A stretch of DNA of 33,363 bases from Gemmatimonas sp. (GTDB lineage Bacteria > Gemmatimonadota > Gemmatimonadetes > Gemmatimonadales > Gemmatimonadaceae), in contig JANYJW010000015.1 of assembly GCA_025361705.1 (NCBI GenBank), positions 1 through 33,363 of the forward strand, read 5' to 3'. A model generated the notes under the pieces. It was not told the DNA's origin and made no database searches. It saw only the letters and a list, made by a program, of their open reading frames with translations. Shown piece by piece: positions 33,228-33,363 of this stretch (its first letter is position 1; every line of letters begins with the position of its first letter). The position numbers and the translations under genes were made by a program.

Positions 33228-33256
33228 GCCCCGCGGGCGTCCTGCGCCAGCGGGGC
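33228..33256 (+). terminator. Hairpin after the right attachment repeat, probable ancestral tRNA terminator
   Basis: GCCCCGC (33228-33234) pairs perfectly with GCGGGGC (33250-33256), with an inner GGCG/CGCC stem. Architecture and arm sequence mirror 31235-31267. It is likely the displaced host terminator. A second small GC hairpin (33295-33309) follows; nothing else is seen to the window end. Confidence 0.55.
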
Positions 33257-33363
33257 GTCATGTTCCGGGGCCGATCTGGCGCGCAGCTCATGACGCGGCG
33301 GAGCGCCGCCGACAATTCTGTACACCCCCCGAGTACCCGCGCCTTCGTGACCAAACCCACCCC

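Noticed and set aside
32983-33360. Minus-strand open frame containing NSWGGDRTLDLT
   Set aside because: Reads the truncated tRNA copy in antisense; the motif is the familiar artefact and the rest has no family resemblance.

Overview
The window is 33.4 kb of GC-rich chromosome from a Gram-negative bacterium (a heptose-phosphate phosphatase and two lipobox proteins point to an outer membrane). Protein flavour, frequent GTG starts, missing Shine-Dalgarno sequences and the dense low-complexity intergenic repeats suggest Gemmatimonadota. That placement is an inference; no 16S or ribosomal gene is present. About 31.2 kb is ordinary core genome. The last 2 kb is a small integrated element in a tRNA-Met gene.

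Layout. (1) 1-6637, minus strand: a tightly overlapped unit valS - Ig-like lipoprotein - selA - gmhB - purN (cut by the window edge). (2) 6913-9589, plus: a small membrane protein, thrS and a secreted hypothetical. (3) 9800-17031, plus: acetyl-CoA C-acetyltransferase, a CPBP membrane protease, 3-hydroxybutyryl-CoA dehydrogenase, acyl-CoA dehydrogenase, leucine dehydrogenase, then overlapping rpiB and glyA. This is a carbon/amino-acid catabolic block around acyl-CoA beta-oxidation and branched-chain amino-acid deamination. (4) 17045-20284, minus: a large hybrid histidine kinase with four PAS domains and a receiver. (5) 20482-27619, plus: a secreted CocE/NonD-type hydrolase, a Minf_1886-type protein, bifunctional Nnr, a beta-propeller lipoprotein, thiL and a PlsC-type acyltransferase. 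(6) 27859-29604: eno and an FtsB/DivIC-type division protein. (7) 29726-31222: initiator tRNA-fMet, an opposing pair of single-pass membrane proteins, and a second CAT-anticodon tRNA. (8) 31176-33216: the element, bounded by a 49-bp duplication of the tRNA 3' half. It has a decayed tyrosine integrase and an intact HTH/nucleotidyltransferase pair behind a near-consensus promoter flanked by two matching palindromes.

Two signals stand out. First, many intergenic spacers (6.7, 7.1, 9.8, 12.8, 14.1, 27.8, 29.2, 29.9 kb) are built from degenerate 7-bp units. The unit sequence differs between spacers. Several spacers fold into long inverted repeats, and the pyrimidine-rich arm runs into the next start codon where a Shine-Dalgarno sequence would be expected. 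Second, the 2-kb tRNA element is a compact carrier of an AbiE-like toxin-antitoxin or defence candidate.
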